Shown here: positions 16,278-25,764 of the stretch, piece by piece
Layout: each line of letters starts with the position of its first letter
How positions within the stretch are numbered: the first letter of the stretch is position 1
Origin: an uncultured Ruminococcus sp.
GTDB taxonomy: Bacteria > Bacillota > Clostridia > Oscillospirales > Acutalibacteraceae
Assembly: GCA_902785555.1 (NCBI GenBank)
Contig: CACZZB010000008.1
Location: forward strand, 1-64,000
DNA length: 64,000 nt
Direction of reading: 5' to 3'
Notes under the pieces: model-generated
Database searches by the model: none
Told to the model about the DNA's origin: nothing
What the model saw: only the letters and a program-made list of their open reading frames with translations
Translations under genes and position numbers: made by a program

Positions 16278-16841
16278 ATGAAAAAAGTTTTTTTGATTTT
16301 AATTTCAATAATAATGCTGTCGGGGTGCAGTCAGAATAATAAAGAAGAAAGTTCAGATATACCTTCGGAAATACAGGAATCTGTTTCGGAAAGTACAGAA
16401 GAAATTTCCTTCATTGAATTTCCGAAAGGCTTGTCAACGTATTCAAAGGACAAACTTAAATACACCGACGGCAGTGTTACTGTAATATTCACAGATGAAT
16501 TTTTCATTGAAAATAAAAGCTATACCCCAAAGTCAGGCGTATATCTACAAAACGCTGACGGTACAGCTACACTTCTCATAGAAAAAGTAGACGACAAGAC
16601 TGTCACCAATGATGAAATGCTTGCCTATCTCTATGAAACATACCCCTACAGCGAAATATCCTCCGCTGAAAACGGTGATATCATCAGCTGGTATATCGTG
16701 ACCGACAAAACAGGGCATAATGCTGTGACATTTCAGAGAATTCGCCTTACAGACAACGGCTACCGTCAGATATGCCTTAACTGCCGTCAGGCTGACAAAG
16801 ACAAATATCAAAAAATATTTGCTTCTATAAACTTCTCGTAA
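16278..16841 (+). CDS. Putative lipoprotein, unknown function
   Basis: 187 residues. MKKVFLILISIIMLSGC gives a lipobox with Cys17, then a Ser/Glu-rich linker to about residue 45 and a beta-rich globular part ending ...KIFASINFS. No catalytic motif recognised. The gene starts 28 bases after the helicase stop with GGCGG as ribosome site, so it may be co-transcribed with the helicase. Confidence 0.75.
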   Translation: MKKVFLILISIIMLSGCSQNNKEESSDIPSEIQESVSESTEEISFIEFPKGLSTYSKDKLKYTDGSVTVIFTDEFFIENKSYTPKSGVYLQNADGTATLLIEKVDDKTVTNDEMLAYLYETYPYSEISSAENGDIISWYIVTDKTGHNAVTFQRIRLTDNGYRQICLNCRQADKDKYQKIFASINFS

Positions 16842-16846
16842 AAAAT

Positions 16847-16881
16847 CACCCACCGAATCAAAAATTTCGGTGGGTTTTCTT
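16847..16881. terminator. Shared terminator of lipoprotein gene and rluD
   Basis: CCCACCGAA (16849-16857) with TTCGGTGGG (16866-16874), then TTTTCTT on the plus strand. It lies between converging genes; the minus-strand side is less U-rich. Confidence 0.82.
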
Positions 16882-17792
16882 CATGAGATTAACTTTAAAA
16901 ATTCCTTAAAATAATCAGGTAAAGGTGCCGAAAACGAAAGTGTCTGATTTGTACGTGGGTGAACGAATGAAATGTAATAAGCGTGAAGGCACTGACCGTT
17001 AAGTTTGGTGATGTATTTCTTACCGCCATATACAGGGTCTCCTGCAACGGGGTGTCCGATATATGCCATGTGCACTCTTATCTGATGTGTACGACCTGTT
17101 TCAAGTGTCAGTTCAACGTGAGTATAGCCGTTATAACGAGCTATTACCCTGTAATGTGTCACTGCATTTCGGGAATTTTTCTGAGTAACTGCCATTTTTT
17201 TACGGTCAGTGGGATGTCTGCCGATTGGTGCATTTATCGTTCCCGAATCGTCTTTTATATTTCCGACAACTACCGCCTGATATTTTCTTGTAAAGGAATG
17301 TTCTTTTATCTGCTCGGCAAGGAGATTATGCGAAAAATCATTCTTTGCGACTATCAGAAGTCCGCTTGTATCCTTGTCAATTCGGTGAACAATCCCCGGT
17401 CGCAAAACTCCGTTTATTCCCGAAAGAGAATCTCCGCAATGATACAAAAGGGCATTTACAAGTGTACCCGAATAATTCCCCGTTGCAGGGTGCACGACCA
17501 TATCACGTGGTTTATTCACGACTAACAGGTCATCATCTTCAAAGACTATATCCAAAGGGATATTTTCGGGCATAGCTTCACATGGTTCGGGTTCGGGGAT
17601 ATTCACGATTATTTCGTCACCGAATTTCAGTTTCAGATTTTTGCTCGGAAAAGTTCCGTTGACGGTGATATTATTACCTTCAATAAGTTTCTGTACAGCC
17701 GAACGGGTAAGACTGTCGGCATTTTCGGTGACAAATTTGTCAATGCGTATATTATCGGCATTTTCCGGAACAGTCAGTATGATATCATTCAT
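16881..17792 (-). CDS. rluD: RluD-type 23S rRNA pseudouridine synthase
   Basis: 303 residues. N-terminal S4 domain (RIDKFVTENADSLTRSAVQKLI) and RluA-family catalytic domain with the signature RPGIVHRIDKDTSGLLIVAK, which contains the catalytic Asp, and ETGRTHQIRVHM. Family members isomerise uridines of 23S rRNA helix 69 or nearby positions; the exact site cannot be read from sequence. It overlaps lspA by 8 bases at the end of the division/envelope cluster, a common pairing. Confidence 0.94.
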   Translation of the reverse strand: MNDIILTVPENADNIRIDKFVTENADSLTRSAVQKLIEGNNITVNGTFPSKNLKLKFGDEIIVNIPEPEPCEAMPENIPLDIVFEDDDLLVVNKPRDMVVHPATGNYSGTLVNALLYHCGDSLSGINGVLRPGIVHRIDKDTSGLLIVAKNDFSHNLLAEQIKEHSFTRKYQAVVVGNIKDDSGTINAPIGRHPTDRKKMAVTQKNSRNAVTHYRVIARYNGYTHVELTLETGRTHQIRVHMAYIGHPVAGDPVYGGKKYITKLNGQCLHAYYISFVHPRTNQTLSFSAPLPDYFKEFLKLIS

Positions 17793-18249
17793 CTTGCTTC
17801 ACCTTTTTATCGCTCATAAACATTGAGATTATAAATAATGCCGCACCTATCGTAACACAGTAGTCAGCAAAATTGCAAACGGGAGAGAAAAACGAAAGCT
17901 GAAGATAATCTATTACAAATCCCCTGAAAAGACGGTCTATAAGATTGCCTATGCCTCCGCCTATTATGAGTGCAGAGGAGATATAAAAAAGTTTTCCCGA
18001 AAAATATCTCTTTAATATAATAAAGATAAATACTCCGATAATAACCACTGTAAAAACAGAAAAAAGCCACTGCATATTCTGAAACATTCCGAATGCTACT
18101 CCCCTGTTCTCGACATAGACGAGTGAAAGCAAATTCGGGATAACGTCAACGGAACCGTTTCTTGTAAGATTCTCAAAAACAAAGTATTTGATTATCTGAT
18201 CGATACCACCCAAAATCAATGACGAAATGATAACAAGAGCCAACGTCAA
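17785..18249 (-). CDS. lspA: Lipoprotein signal peptidase (signal peptidase II)
   Basis: 154 residues, four transmembrane helices. Removes signal peptides from prolipoproteins such as the three encoded in this window. Catalytic aspartates are visible in GGIGNLIDRLFRGFVIDYL and in CNFADYCVTIG. Downstream of divIVA and overlapping rluD. Confidence 0.95.
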   Translation of the reverse strand: MTLALVIISSLILGGIDQIIKYFVFENLTRNGSVDVIPNLLSLVYVENRGVAFGMFQNMQWLFSVFTVVIIGVFIFIILKRYFSGKLFYISSALIIGGGIGNLIDRLFRGFVIDYLQLSFFSPVCNFADYCVTIGAALFIISMFMSDKKVKQDE

Positions 18250-18319
18250 ACAAATCCGACCTTTCTTATAATATTAATAATCGGGGAAACCGTAATTTTT
18301 CAACGATTTCCCCATTGAT

Positions 18320-19153
18320 TCAATTTCTTTTATTTTTATTTCTGTTTTTTCTGCGGCTGCTGTTTGTATTCTGATTCACATAGTTTATTTTTATATTTTC
18401 ATTGCCCAAAGAATTGAATACTACCTCGTCTTCGGACTTTGATTCGGTTTTTTCACCGCTGTTGACTTCCACTTTGATATCAGGCTCATCTTTTTTAGGT
18501 ATAACAGCACTTTCAACTTGCTGTTTGAGTTCTTCCACAACTTTATTTGCAGTTAAAGGCTGCTCTGTGGGATATTTTGTATTCATGGATTCCTGATATT
18601 TTTTCATATCCTCCTCACGGGGCAGTTTTTCGATAAGCTCGAGCTGTGAATTGTACATATCAAGTATAGCCTTTTTGAATTTAGCCGCCTCATCCTGAAG
18701 AACAGTGATATAAATTTTCTGTTCATCAATGATCCTGTTATTTTCTTCAACACACTTTGCTGAATTTGCAAGAGCATTATCAAGGAGCATACGGGCTTTT
18801 TCTGTGGAATTATACATATCAAGTTCCGCTGCCTTTTTGGAATCTTCAGTTATTTTTGAAGATTTCTCGTTTGCCTCACTCAATATCCTTTCAGCTTTTG
18901 AAGAAGCATCCTTCACGATAGAACGTGCAGTCATCTCTGCCGTAATGATGGCATTCTGGACACTGTCTGCCCTTTCTTCGTGCACTCTGAGCTTTTCTTC
19001 AAGCTCTTTTATTTTGTCATTAAGACCGGAAACTGTTTCAACGACCTTATCCACAAAGTCATCAACTTCTTCACAGTTATAGCCTTTTATAACAAGTCCC
19101 GTACTTTTGAAACTGATATTTTTTATTTCTTCCGGCGTAAGCAATATTATCAC
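18320..19153 (-). CDS. divIVA: DivIVA-domain cell division protein
   Basis: 277 residues from a GTG at 19153 with AAAGGA upstream. The N-terminal DivIVA domain (LTPEEIKNISF...YNCEEVDDFVDKV, residues 5-40) precedes a long coiled coil to about residue 175. A charged disordered C-terminus ends in RRKNRNKNKRN. DivIVA binds curved membrane and organises septum and pole proteins. Sits immediately downstream of sepF. Confidence 0.9.
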   Translation of the reverse strand: MIILLTPEEIKNISFKSTGLVIKGYNCEEVDDFVDKVVETVSGLNDKIKELEEKLRVHEERADSVQNAIITAEMTARSIVKDASSKAERILSEANEKSSKITEDSKKAAELDMYNSTEKARMLLDNALANSAKCVEENNRIIDEQKIYITVLQDEAAKFKKAILDMYNSQLELIEKLPREEDMKKYQESMNTKYPTEQPLTANKVVEELKQQVESAVIPKKDEPDIKVEVNSGEKTESKSEDEVVFNSLGNENIKINYVNQNTNSSRRKNRNKNKRN

Positions 19154-19193
19154 TGTCCTTTCAGCATCAGAAATTATCTGACTGTTTTAATTC

Positions 19194-19685
19194 TTAGAAG
19201 TAAACATTGTCGCTTTCAACTTCGTCCATGAGGTCATCACCCGAAATATCAACATGGCTGGGCATAACTATATAAGTATCTTCAGCGACCCTGCTGATTT
19301 TTCCGCTGTGTGCATAAGCCACACCACCAAGGAAGTCTATTATTCTCTTTGCAACATCCTTATTTGTCTGTTCCATATTGAGGATAACTGTATCTCTTGC
19401 GATGAATCTGTCTGCCATGGTAGTAACTTCTTTGTCAAAAGTTTCAGGCTTAAAGAGAACGAAATGTACTTTCTGGTCATCATGTATATTTATTACATTT
19501 GAGCCTGTATTGTCAACGACCTCTGCACTCTTGGGTGCTTCCTGCTGAGGAGCCTGCTCGGGTTCGGATGATTCCTCTGCTGTTTCGGTTTCTTCATCTT
19601 CGGAATAAAAAGCATCTGTATCTCCTTCTTCCTCATCGTCAGCCCTCTGCATCCATGATCTCCATTTTTCTTTCAAATCTGCCAT
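19194..19685 (-). CDS. sepF: Cell division protein SepF
   Basis: 163 residues. Short N-terminal amphipathic membrane-binding helix (LKEKWRSWM), an acidic Glu/Ser-rich linker (about residues 15-60), and the SepF core (VLFKPETFDKEVTTMADRF...VILNMEQTNKDVAKRIIDFLGG...RVAEDTYIVMP). It anchors FtsZ to the membrane. Typical position between yggS and divIVA. Confidence 0.93.
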   Translation of the reverse strand: MADLKEKWRSWMQRADDEEEGDTDAFYSEDEETETAEESSEPEQAPQQEAPKSAEVVDNTGSNVINIHDDQKVHFVLFKPETFDKEVTTMADRFIARDTVILNMEQTNKDVAKRIIDFLGGVAYAHSGKISRVAEDTYIVMPSHVDISGDDLMDEVESDNVYF

Positions 19686-19731
19686 ATCAAAAAATCCTCC
19701 AAATCAATATAATATTTTTTACAAAAGCAAT

Positions 19732-20466
19732 TCATCTGTAAATTCTGGAACCGAAAAGACGTGAGCCTATTCTCACCATATTTGCTCCCGAAATTATCGC
19801 TTGCTCATAATCATCGGACATACCCATTGAAAGGTAATCCATAGATACATTATCTAATGTTTTCGCCGAAATGTCAATAAATATTTTGTACATCTCGTCA
19901 AAAAATTTACAAACTTCGATTTTATTCTCACATATCGGCGGAACTGTCATCAAACCTTTTATTTTGATATTATCAAGATGTGATATTTTTTCGATAAGTT
20001 CGTCAAGTTCTTCCTTCATCACACCCGATTTATTCTGTTCTCTGCCTATATTGACTTCGATAAGTATATTTGATGTAATATTATTTTTAATGCTTTGCTT
20101 TGATATCTCATTAGCCAACTTAAAGCTGTCCACTGACTGTATCAGGGAAACTTTGTCTATTATCTGCCTGACTTTATTCGACTGCAAATGCCCTATAAAC
20201 TGTAAATCACAGTTTGCAAGGTCATATTCATCATACTTTGACAAAAGTTCCTGAACTTTGTTTTCTCCGATATATTTGAGTCCCAATGAAACGGCATAGT
20301 TTATAACAGCCGGTTCAACAGTTTTTGTTGCGGCAAGAAATGTAATATCATCGGCAGACCTGTCAGCCTTTTCGGCTGCTCTCGATATATTTTCGAGTAT
20401 CTCAAAATAATTCGCCCTGACATCATCAAATTTTTTCAGAACTTCGCTGGACAATTTTTCCTGCAT
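19732..20466 (-). CDS. PLP homeostasis protein, YggS/YlmE family
   Basis: 244 residues. Single-domain PLP-binding TIM barrel: FLAATKTV carries the PLP lysine, then GENKVQELL, IGHLQSNKV, EVNIGREQNKSG and LSMGMSDDYEQAI. It buffers pyridoxal phosphate. The start (AAGGAG 8 bases upstream) lies inside the previous gene, overlapping it by 41 bases. Member of the sepF cluster, as in many Firmicutes. Confidence 0.93.
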   Translation of the reverse strand: MQEKLSSEVLKKFDDVRANYFEILENISRAAEKADRSADDITFLAATKTVEPAVINYAVSLGLKYIGENKVQELLSKYDEYDLANCDLQFIGHLQSNKVRQIIDKVSLIQSVDSFKLANEISKQSIKNNITSNILIEVNIGREQNKSGVMKEELDELIEKISHLDNIKIKGLMTVPPICENKIEVCKFFDEMYKIFIDISAKTLDNVSMDYLSMGMSDDYEQAIISGANMVRIGSRLFGSRIYR

Positions 20467-21760
20467 AAAGATTTGCTCCTTCCGTTACTATCTGATCGTA
20501 TACCTGCAGTAAAGACGATTCATACGAAATAGGTTCATCTCCCTGAGTTATACTGCTGATAACATAATCCTCTCCCGAATATATGGGTATTATCTGTCTG
20601 AATGAGATTTCGTTTCCACGTCTGATATATACACCCGATACAGTTTTTTCAACCGTTTTTTCATTCTCGCCGTTTTCGTCTGTTTCAAAAAACTTGAGAG
20701 TTTCTTCGTGTACAGCCGACTTTGGTACATATATCCCCGTGAAATCATCAAGTATCAAAGAGATATTTTCTTTTCTGATATTGGTCATCTGTGGATTCAT
20801 ATAAGTTCCTTTCAAGATTATCACCGCATCTGATGTTCTGTCCTTCTGATTGATACTTTCAAGTTCAACAGCTATATTCTTGTTTGAAACGACAGGTATA
20901 TTTACTTCAAGGTAATTTGCATTTTTTACCCTGATAGCATCATCAGCCGAAACTTCCATAGCTATATACCAATATACCTTGTCAACTATCTTTCCTACAA
21001 TATCAGATTCAACAGCTTTTGCTCTTATCTTTTCATCATCAAGCGAACCCGGCATTAATTTATCGAGCTTTGATATATCGAATACCTTTTCAAAACCGTC
21101 TGTTTTTGCAGAAAAATATCCCGATACAGGTGCATTTACAGATGTTACTTTCTGAATAGACGCATCAGCTTTTTTTATGGCATTTATCCTGCTCTTTATT
21201 TCATTTATGGAACTGCTGTAACTGCTGACCTTTCCGGTAACAAGCTGACGCTCGTTTATACAGTAAATGATATTCTGTATATTTTTATCGGCAACCGAAA
21301 TATCTTTATTTATAAGACTGATATTCGACTGATAAAGCAATGAACCAATTGTTCCGTCAAGTTCATCGGGACTCTGAGAAAAAGTTCCGATATTTTTTTC
21401 AAGCTGTTCCAATGAAGCCAGCTTTTTTTCAAGCTCATCAAGTTCATGTTTTTTTCCCGATAAATTGGAATCTGAAAATACATTTGCTACCGTTTCGCCT
21501 CTCGAAATTTTGTCGCCGTCGGAAGCGGTATAGGATATAATGCCCTCTTTACCATATTTTATATATGTTTCACTCCGTATAATATACGCATTCGCATCTA
21601 TCGCATCATATACCGTAGTACGGCTTGCTTCAACGCTTTTTACCTGAGTAAAGCTTGAACGGCATATCACAAAGATAACATACGATATCACCAAAAGCAC
21701 GAATACTATCATAACTATTTTTTTGACTGTACCCGGCTTGATTTTTATTTTTATCATCAA
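20426..21760 (-). CDS. HlyD-like membrane-anchored adaptor protein
   Basis: 444 residues. Basic N-terminus, one transmembrane helix (about residues 14-34), then a beta-barrel/lipoyl half (VEASRTTVYDAIDANAYIIRSE), a helical hairpin (about 100-200), the second lipoyl half (VNAPVSGYFSA) and a long beta-rich C-terminus. The overall plan is that of HlyD/membrane-fusion proteins, but no export ATPase or permease is nearby. Its constant place beside yggS-sepF in related genomes hints at an envelope or division role (inference). Confidence 0.75.
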   Translation of the reverse strand: MMIKIKIKPGTVKKIVMIVFVLLVISYVIFVICRSSFTQVKSVEASRTTVYDAIDANAYIIRSETYIKYGKEGIISYTASDGDKISRGETVANVFSDSNLSGKKHELDELEKKLASLEQLEKNIGTFSQSPDELDGTIGSLLYQSNISLINKDISVADKNIQNIIYCINERQLVTGKVSSYSSSINEIKSRINAIKKADASIQKVTSVNAPVSGYFSAKTDGFEKVFDISKLDKLMPGSLDDEKIRAKAVESDIVGKIVDKVYWYIAMEVSADDAIRVKNANYLEVNIPVVSNKNIAVELESINQKDRTSDAVIILKGTYMNPQMTNIRKENISLILDDFTGIYVPKSAVHEETLKFFETDENGENEKTVEKTVSGVYIRRGNEISFRQIIPIYSGEDYVISSITQGDEPISYESSLLQVYDQIVTEGANLYAGKIVQRSSEKI

Positions 21761-21792
21761 ATCACTTCCCGAATATAAATTTTATCACCATA

Positions 21793-22725
21793 TCATCCGT
21801 TTGTAAACCTGCAAGATAAAATTTTTTCGGCTTCCTCAAAAACATCTCTGCATTTATCCGCAAATATCCAATTGATATAACTGTCCTTCCTGAACCATGT
21901 CATCTGTCTTTTGGCATATCTTCTGGTTTCCTGTTTGAGATGTTCGACAGCCTGTTCAAGTGTCATCTCACCGTCAAGATACGGTTTCAGTTCCTTATAC
22001 CCTATTGCCCCCACAGCTGTCTGACCGAAATTGTTATTATAAAATTCCCTTGTTTCATCAAGCAGACCGTTTTCAAGCATTATATCGACCCTTTTATTTA
22101 TCCTGTCATAAAGTATCTGCCTGTTATGATAAGTGATTCCGATAGCCGTCAGGTCAAACGGTGAGGGAACATTCCTTGAATTTTCGATTTGTTGGAACAT
22201 TGTTATCCCTGTTGTCCTGTATATCTCAATGGCACGGATAATACGCTTTGAATTTGACGGATGAAGATTCTTTGCAGTTTCGGGGTCAAACTCCGCAAGC
22301 TCTTTCAAAAGCACTTCTCCGCCCTCGTTTTTATAACGTGACTGAAGTTCCTCACGTAAACTTTCATTAACAGGCTGTTCCGTGAATTGTATATTCTCCA
22401 CAAGCGAACGGATATACAAGCCTGTTCCTCCGCAAAGAACGGGAATTTTATTCCTTGAAAGAATATCATCAATTGCTTTATTCGCAAGTTCAACATACTG
22501 TGATACCGAAAAACTCTCGGTCGGTTCAAGAAAATCTATCAGATGATGAGGTATACCGCCCATTTCATTGATATCAGGTTTAGCCGTTGCAATATCCATT
22601 CCCTTGTATATCTGCATTGAGTCGGCAGACACAACTTCACCGTTGTATTTTTGTGCTATTTTTACAGCAAGTGCCGTTTTGCCCGAAGCCGTTGCACCGA
22701 CTACTGCTATTAAAGGTTTTTTCAT
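21793..22725 (-). CDS. miaA: tRNA dimethylallyltransferase
   Basis: 310 residues. Adds dimethylallyl to A37 of tRNAs that read UNN codons. P-loop GATASGKTALA (residues 10-20), DSMQIYKGMDI, PHHLIDFL, GGTGLYIRSL and the C-terminal RRYAKRQMTWFRKD are all family marks. Overlaps the upstream nucleoside phosphorylase gene by 4 bases (ATGA). Confidence 0.96.
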   Translation of the reverse strand: MKKPLIAVVGATASGKTALAVKIAQKYNGEVVSADSMQIYKGMDIATAKPDINEMGGIPHHLIDFLEPTESFSVSQYVELANKAIDDILSRNKIPVLCGGTGLYIRSLVENIQFTEQPVNESLREELQSRYKNEGGEVLLKELAEFDPETAKNLHPSNSKRIIRAIEIYRTTGITMFQQIENSRNVPSPFDLTAIGITYHNRQILYDRINKRVDIMLENGLLDETREFYNNNFGQTAVGAIGYKELKPYLDGEMTLEQAVEHLKQETRRYAKRQMTWFRKDSYINWIFADKCRDVFEEAEKILSCRFTNG

Positions 22726-23486
22726 TTTCTGTCCTCACTTATAAGAATTTTCAGAGCGTCAACGGCTGTTTTTACAGCCATATCCGTATCAAAATTATCA
22801 CCGTCTTTGTAACCGAGTTTTTTTCTTTCCTGATTCCATAGAGAATGAAGAACACAGCCCATTTTCACACCCCTTACAGCACCTACTGTAAATAAAGCCG
22901 CTGTTTCCATTTCAGAGGCAAGTACACCGAGCTTTTTCCACGCTTCCCATTTATTCATAAGCTCATACGAAACGGGCATACTTTCGGGGGAATGTTGACC
23001 GTAAAAGGAATCCTTGCTCTGAACGACACCTGTATGATAACGGAAATCATTTTTCAAAGCCGCTTTTGTCAGTGCACGGGTCACATCAAAATCCGCTGAT
23101 GCAGGAAATTCGATTGGTGCATATTCCCTTGAAGTTCCCTCCATGCGGACAGCCGCTGTTGCTATTACAAGGTCACCCGAAACGACTTTTTCCTGAATCC
23201 CTCCGCAAGTACCTACTCTTATCGCTGTTTTCAGTCCTGCCATAGTTAATTCTTCAAGGGCAATAGCGGCAGATGCTCCCCCTATCCCCGTTGACATGAC
23301 TATAACTCTTTCCCCGAGCAATTCACCGACATAAGATGTAAATTCCCTGTTTTGTGCAAGAAATCCCGCATTATCAAGGTATGCCGCAATTTTCGGAACT
23401 CTGTCGGGGTCACCGGGTAAAATTGCATATTTTGTCCCCTGTTCACGGGTAATATTTATATGAAACAGTTTTTCATTATTCATCAA
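22722..23486 (-). CDS. udp: Uridine phosphorylase-like nucleoside phosphorylase
   Basis: 254 residues. NP-I family enzyme that splits nucleosides with phosphate. AILPGDPDRVPKIAAYLD binds phosphate (Gly-Asp-Pro, Arg), followed by GIGGASAAIALEEL, IRVGTCGGI and the ribose-binding SEMETAALF. Substrate may be uridine; some relatives take purines. First gene of the minus-strand run to miaA and the division cluster; the ATG has AAGGAG upstream. Confidence 0.88.
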   Translation of the reverse strand: MMNNEKLFHINITREQGTKYAILPGDPDRVPKIAAYLDNAGFLAQNREFTSYVGELLGERVIVMSTGIGGASAAIALEELTMAGLKTAIRVGTCGGIQEKVVSGDLVIATAAVRMEGTSREYAPIEFPASADFDVTRALTKAALKNDFRYHTGVVQSKDSFYGQHSPESMPVSYELMNKWEAWKKLGVLASEMETAALFTVGAVRGVKMGCVLHSLWNQERKKLGYKDGDNFDTDMAVKTAVDALKILISEDRK

Positions 23487-23510
23487 AAAACTCCTTTTTT
23501 ATCTTAAATA

Positions 23511-23545
23511 AAAATGGGGAGTATATATTCCAAACTCCCCTGATG
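23511..23545 (-). terminator. Terminator of corA
   Basis: ACTCCCC (23534-23540) with GGGGAGT (about 23516-23522). Read leftward the stem is followed by ATTTTTATTT. Separates corA from the udp-miaA unit. Confidence 0.78.
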
Positions 23546-23558
23546 ATTTTTATTTTAA

Positions 23559-24488
23559 TCAAAACATATCTTTCTTTTTAAGAATAATATACATAACAAG
23601 CATAAGCACTCCCGAAAGTGCGATAGGAAACCACCAGAATTTATCAAAAGGCAGACCGCCTATTATATTCATTCCGTAAAAGCCTGAAATGACAGTCGGA
23701 ACTGAAACCAAAAGTGTCAGCGAAGCCTGTATTTTCATGACTATATTCAAGTTGTTTGATATAATAGATGCAAATACATCCATTGTATTCGTAAGGATAT
23801 TGAGATGTATTGCCGCCATATCGACCGCCTGTTTTATTTCTATAAGAACGTCTTCAAGCAAGTCCTGGTCTTCGTCATACAGCTTTATGAATCTTCCACG
23901 CATGATTTTTTCAAGTGTAAGTTCATCCGCTTTCAGAGATGACGAAAAATACACCAAGGATTTTTCTATATCAAGAAGCTGATGAAGTTCTTTATTTTTC
24001 GCTGAACGTCTTAATTGTCTTTCAATACGGTTGCTGACTTTATCTATCTGTTTAAGATACTGGAGATATTTTGTAGCCATTCTCAGCATTATATGAAGAA
24101 CAAAATGTGTTTTGTAATCTGTACGGACGTTCTTCACGACACCTTCGGAAAATTCACTTAAAATAGTATTTTCGTGTATAGCCACAGTAATGACATTCTT
24201 ATCGGTTATCATTATACCGATAGGCATAGTCGAATACGTCACAAATTTTGATACCCTTTCTACAACGGGCACGTCTATAATAATAAGCGTAGTATCGTCT
24301 TCACTGTCAACGTGGGATGATTCCTCATCATCAAGTGCCGAACGCATAAGTTCGGGCGGTATTTTCAGAAAATCAAGCAGATATTGTACTTCATCATCTT
24401 CGGGAGCAACACAGTTTATCCAACAGCCCTGTTCATATTCCTTGATTTCCTCGATTCTTCCGTTAACGGTCTTATAATAATTTATCAT
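23559..24488 (-). CDS. corA: CorA-family divalent metal transporter
   Basis: 309 residues from ATG 24488, preceded by GGGGAG; an upstream extension of 29 codons lacks a ribosome site. Cytoplasmic funnel domain, long stalk helix, then two C-terminal transmembrane helices with the pore signature YGMN in GFYGMNIIGG. Transports Mg2+ (or Co2+/Ni2+). Monocistronic, with its own terminator. Confidence 0.93.
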   Translation of the reverse strand: MINYYKTVNGRIEEIKEYEQGCWINCVAPEDDEVQYLLDFLKIPPELMRSALDDEESSHVDSEDDTTLIIIDVPVVERVSKFVTYSTMPIGIMITDKNVITVAIHENTILSEFSEGVVKNVRTDYKTHFVLHIMLRMATKYLQYLKQIDKVSNRIERQLRRSAKNKELHQLLDIEKSLVYFSSSLKADELTLEKIMRGRFIKLYDEDQDLLEDVLIEIKQAVDMAAIHLNILTNTMDVFASIISNNLNIVMKIQASLTLLVSVPTVISGFYGMNIIGGLPFDKFWWFPIALSGVLMLVMYIILKKKDMF

Positions 24489-24616
24489 AACAAAAAAACT
24501 CCCCTTTGCGGCACGAAGGGCAGAATTCATTACAATAAACGGTTCTGTCCCCCAATTGATTCTATTTTCACACATCGTTTGACATAAGGGTCAGAACTCA
24601 CAAAATCACCGCCTTT

Positions 24617-24657
24617 TTTCAATTAGCAATTAACAATGTACAATCAGCAATTATTAT
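24617..24657 (+). repeat. Dispersed intergenic repeat, copy B
   Basis: CAATTAGCAATTAACAATGT followed by ACAATCAGCAATTATTATA, sharing words with copies A (11858) and C (32645). It lies between the corA start and the lipoprotein terminator. Confidence 0.7.
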
Positions 24658-24717
24658 ATAAAATTGCCGACTGCCAACTAATATTATAAGCTTTTTTCCT
24701 AAAATAATCAAGACAAA

Positions 24718-24752
24718 AATAAAAAAAGGCTCTCAAAAAACGAGAGCCTTAA
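24718..24752 (-). terminator. Terminator of the Ser/Glu-rich lipoprotein gene
   Basis: AAGGCTCTC (24725-24733) with GAGAGCCTT (24741-24749). Leftward, the stem ends in a run of T on the minus strand. Confidence 0.9.
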
Positions 24753-24763
24753 AAAATTTGTTT

Positions 24764-25618
24764 TTATACGAAATTCTTGACAGTAACCGATGAAAATTTC
24801 TGCATCGTTTCATCCGTATATATGAAAAATTCAACAGTGCTCGAAAGGTCTTTTTTATAACGAAGTGTCACATAATTATCATATATATGCTCTGATTCGG
24901 GTTCGCCGTAATGCTCTTTTACCGTTTCGGGGGTAATATCAAAGTCAAATGAAAAGTCCCCGGGCAAAATAACATTCATTTCCTCGCCAAGTTTTATTTC
25001 TATCGAGCCTACTTTACATTCATCATAATCCTTGGTTTCATCTGTCGGATTCCAAAGCTGAACGGAAATTTTATGACCGTACTCATCTTTCCAGTCAAGA
25101 CTGCGTGTATGGGTATCCGGTTCGACAGTACCCGATTTATCAAGATAATATCCTGCCGCATTAAGTTCACTGTAATCAAACGGAACTTTGTATTCAACAT
25201 AATTCACCGACAGCTTGAAACTGAAAAGACTGTCATCTTCCTTTGAGTTTTCCTCATCGGAGCTTTCCTTGTCAGAGCTTTCATCATACGATTCTTCCGG
25301 CTCGGATGACTGTTCTCCGTCTGCCGAACTTTCGGTTTCGGACACAGCTTCTTTTGATGACTGTTCGGCTTCCGAATTTGCATCCGCCGAACTCTCGGTT
25401 TTGGAAACTTCTTCTTTTGAACTCTCTGTTTCGGAAACATTTTCTTTTGATGATTGTTCTGTTTTGGAGCTTTCCTCTTTGACTTCACTGCTTTCTGTTA
25501 CAGATGATTCTATATTTGATGACGGCTCAGAAGAACGAACAACGGGTTGTATATCGTTACAGCCTGTGAGAGCAGACGCAATAAGTGAAAATAAAATTAC
25601 TGATAATATCTTCTTCAT
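24764..25618 (-). CDS. Lipoprotein with Ser/Glu-rich repeat stalk
   Basis: 284 residues. Lipobox LTGC (Cys20). Residues about 28-130 are low-complexity and dominated by Ser, Glu, Lys and Asp, with imperfect repeats such as EQSSKE-V-SETESS. This would be an extended, very acidic spacer off the membrane. Residues 131-284 form a compact beta-rich domain (FKLSVNYVEYKVPFDYSEL) of unknown function. It resembles sortase-independent surface lipoproteins of the group; no binding motif recognised. Confidence 0.78.
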   Translation of the reverse strand: MKKILSVILFSLIASALTGCNDIQPVVRSSEPSSNIESSVTESSEVKEESSKTEQSSKENVSETESSKEEVSKTESSADANSEAEQSSKEAVSETESSADGEQSSEPEESYDESSDKESSDEENSKEDDSLFSFKLSVNYVEYKVPFDYSELNAAGYYLDKSGTVEPDTHTRSLDWKDEYGHKISVQLWNPTDETKDYDECKVGSIEIKLGEEMNVILPGDFSFDFDITPETVKEHYGEPESEHIYDNYVTLRYKKDLSSTVEFFIYTDETMQKFSSVTVKNFV

Positions 25619-25764
25619 ATTTAACCATTCCTCAAAATTAATATTTTCTAAACAATACTGATTCTAATTTTAAACCATATCCATACCATAAGTCAATATC
25701 TTTACAAAAATTTAATATTGTCATCTAAACAAATCAGAGGAAATTGAGGAAATTTTAGTTATAA

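Noticed and set aside
25215-25661. Ser-rich 148-codon frame opposite the lipoprotein
   Set aside because: Mirror image of the Ser/Glu repeats. The minus strand has the lipobox, ribosome site and terminator.
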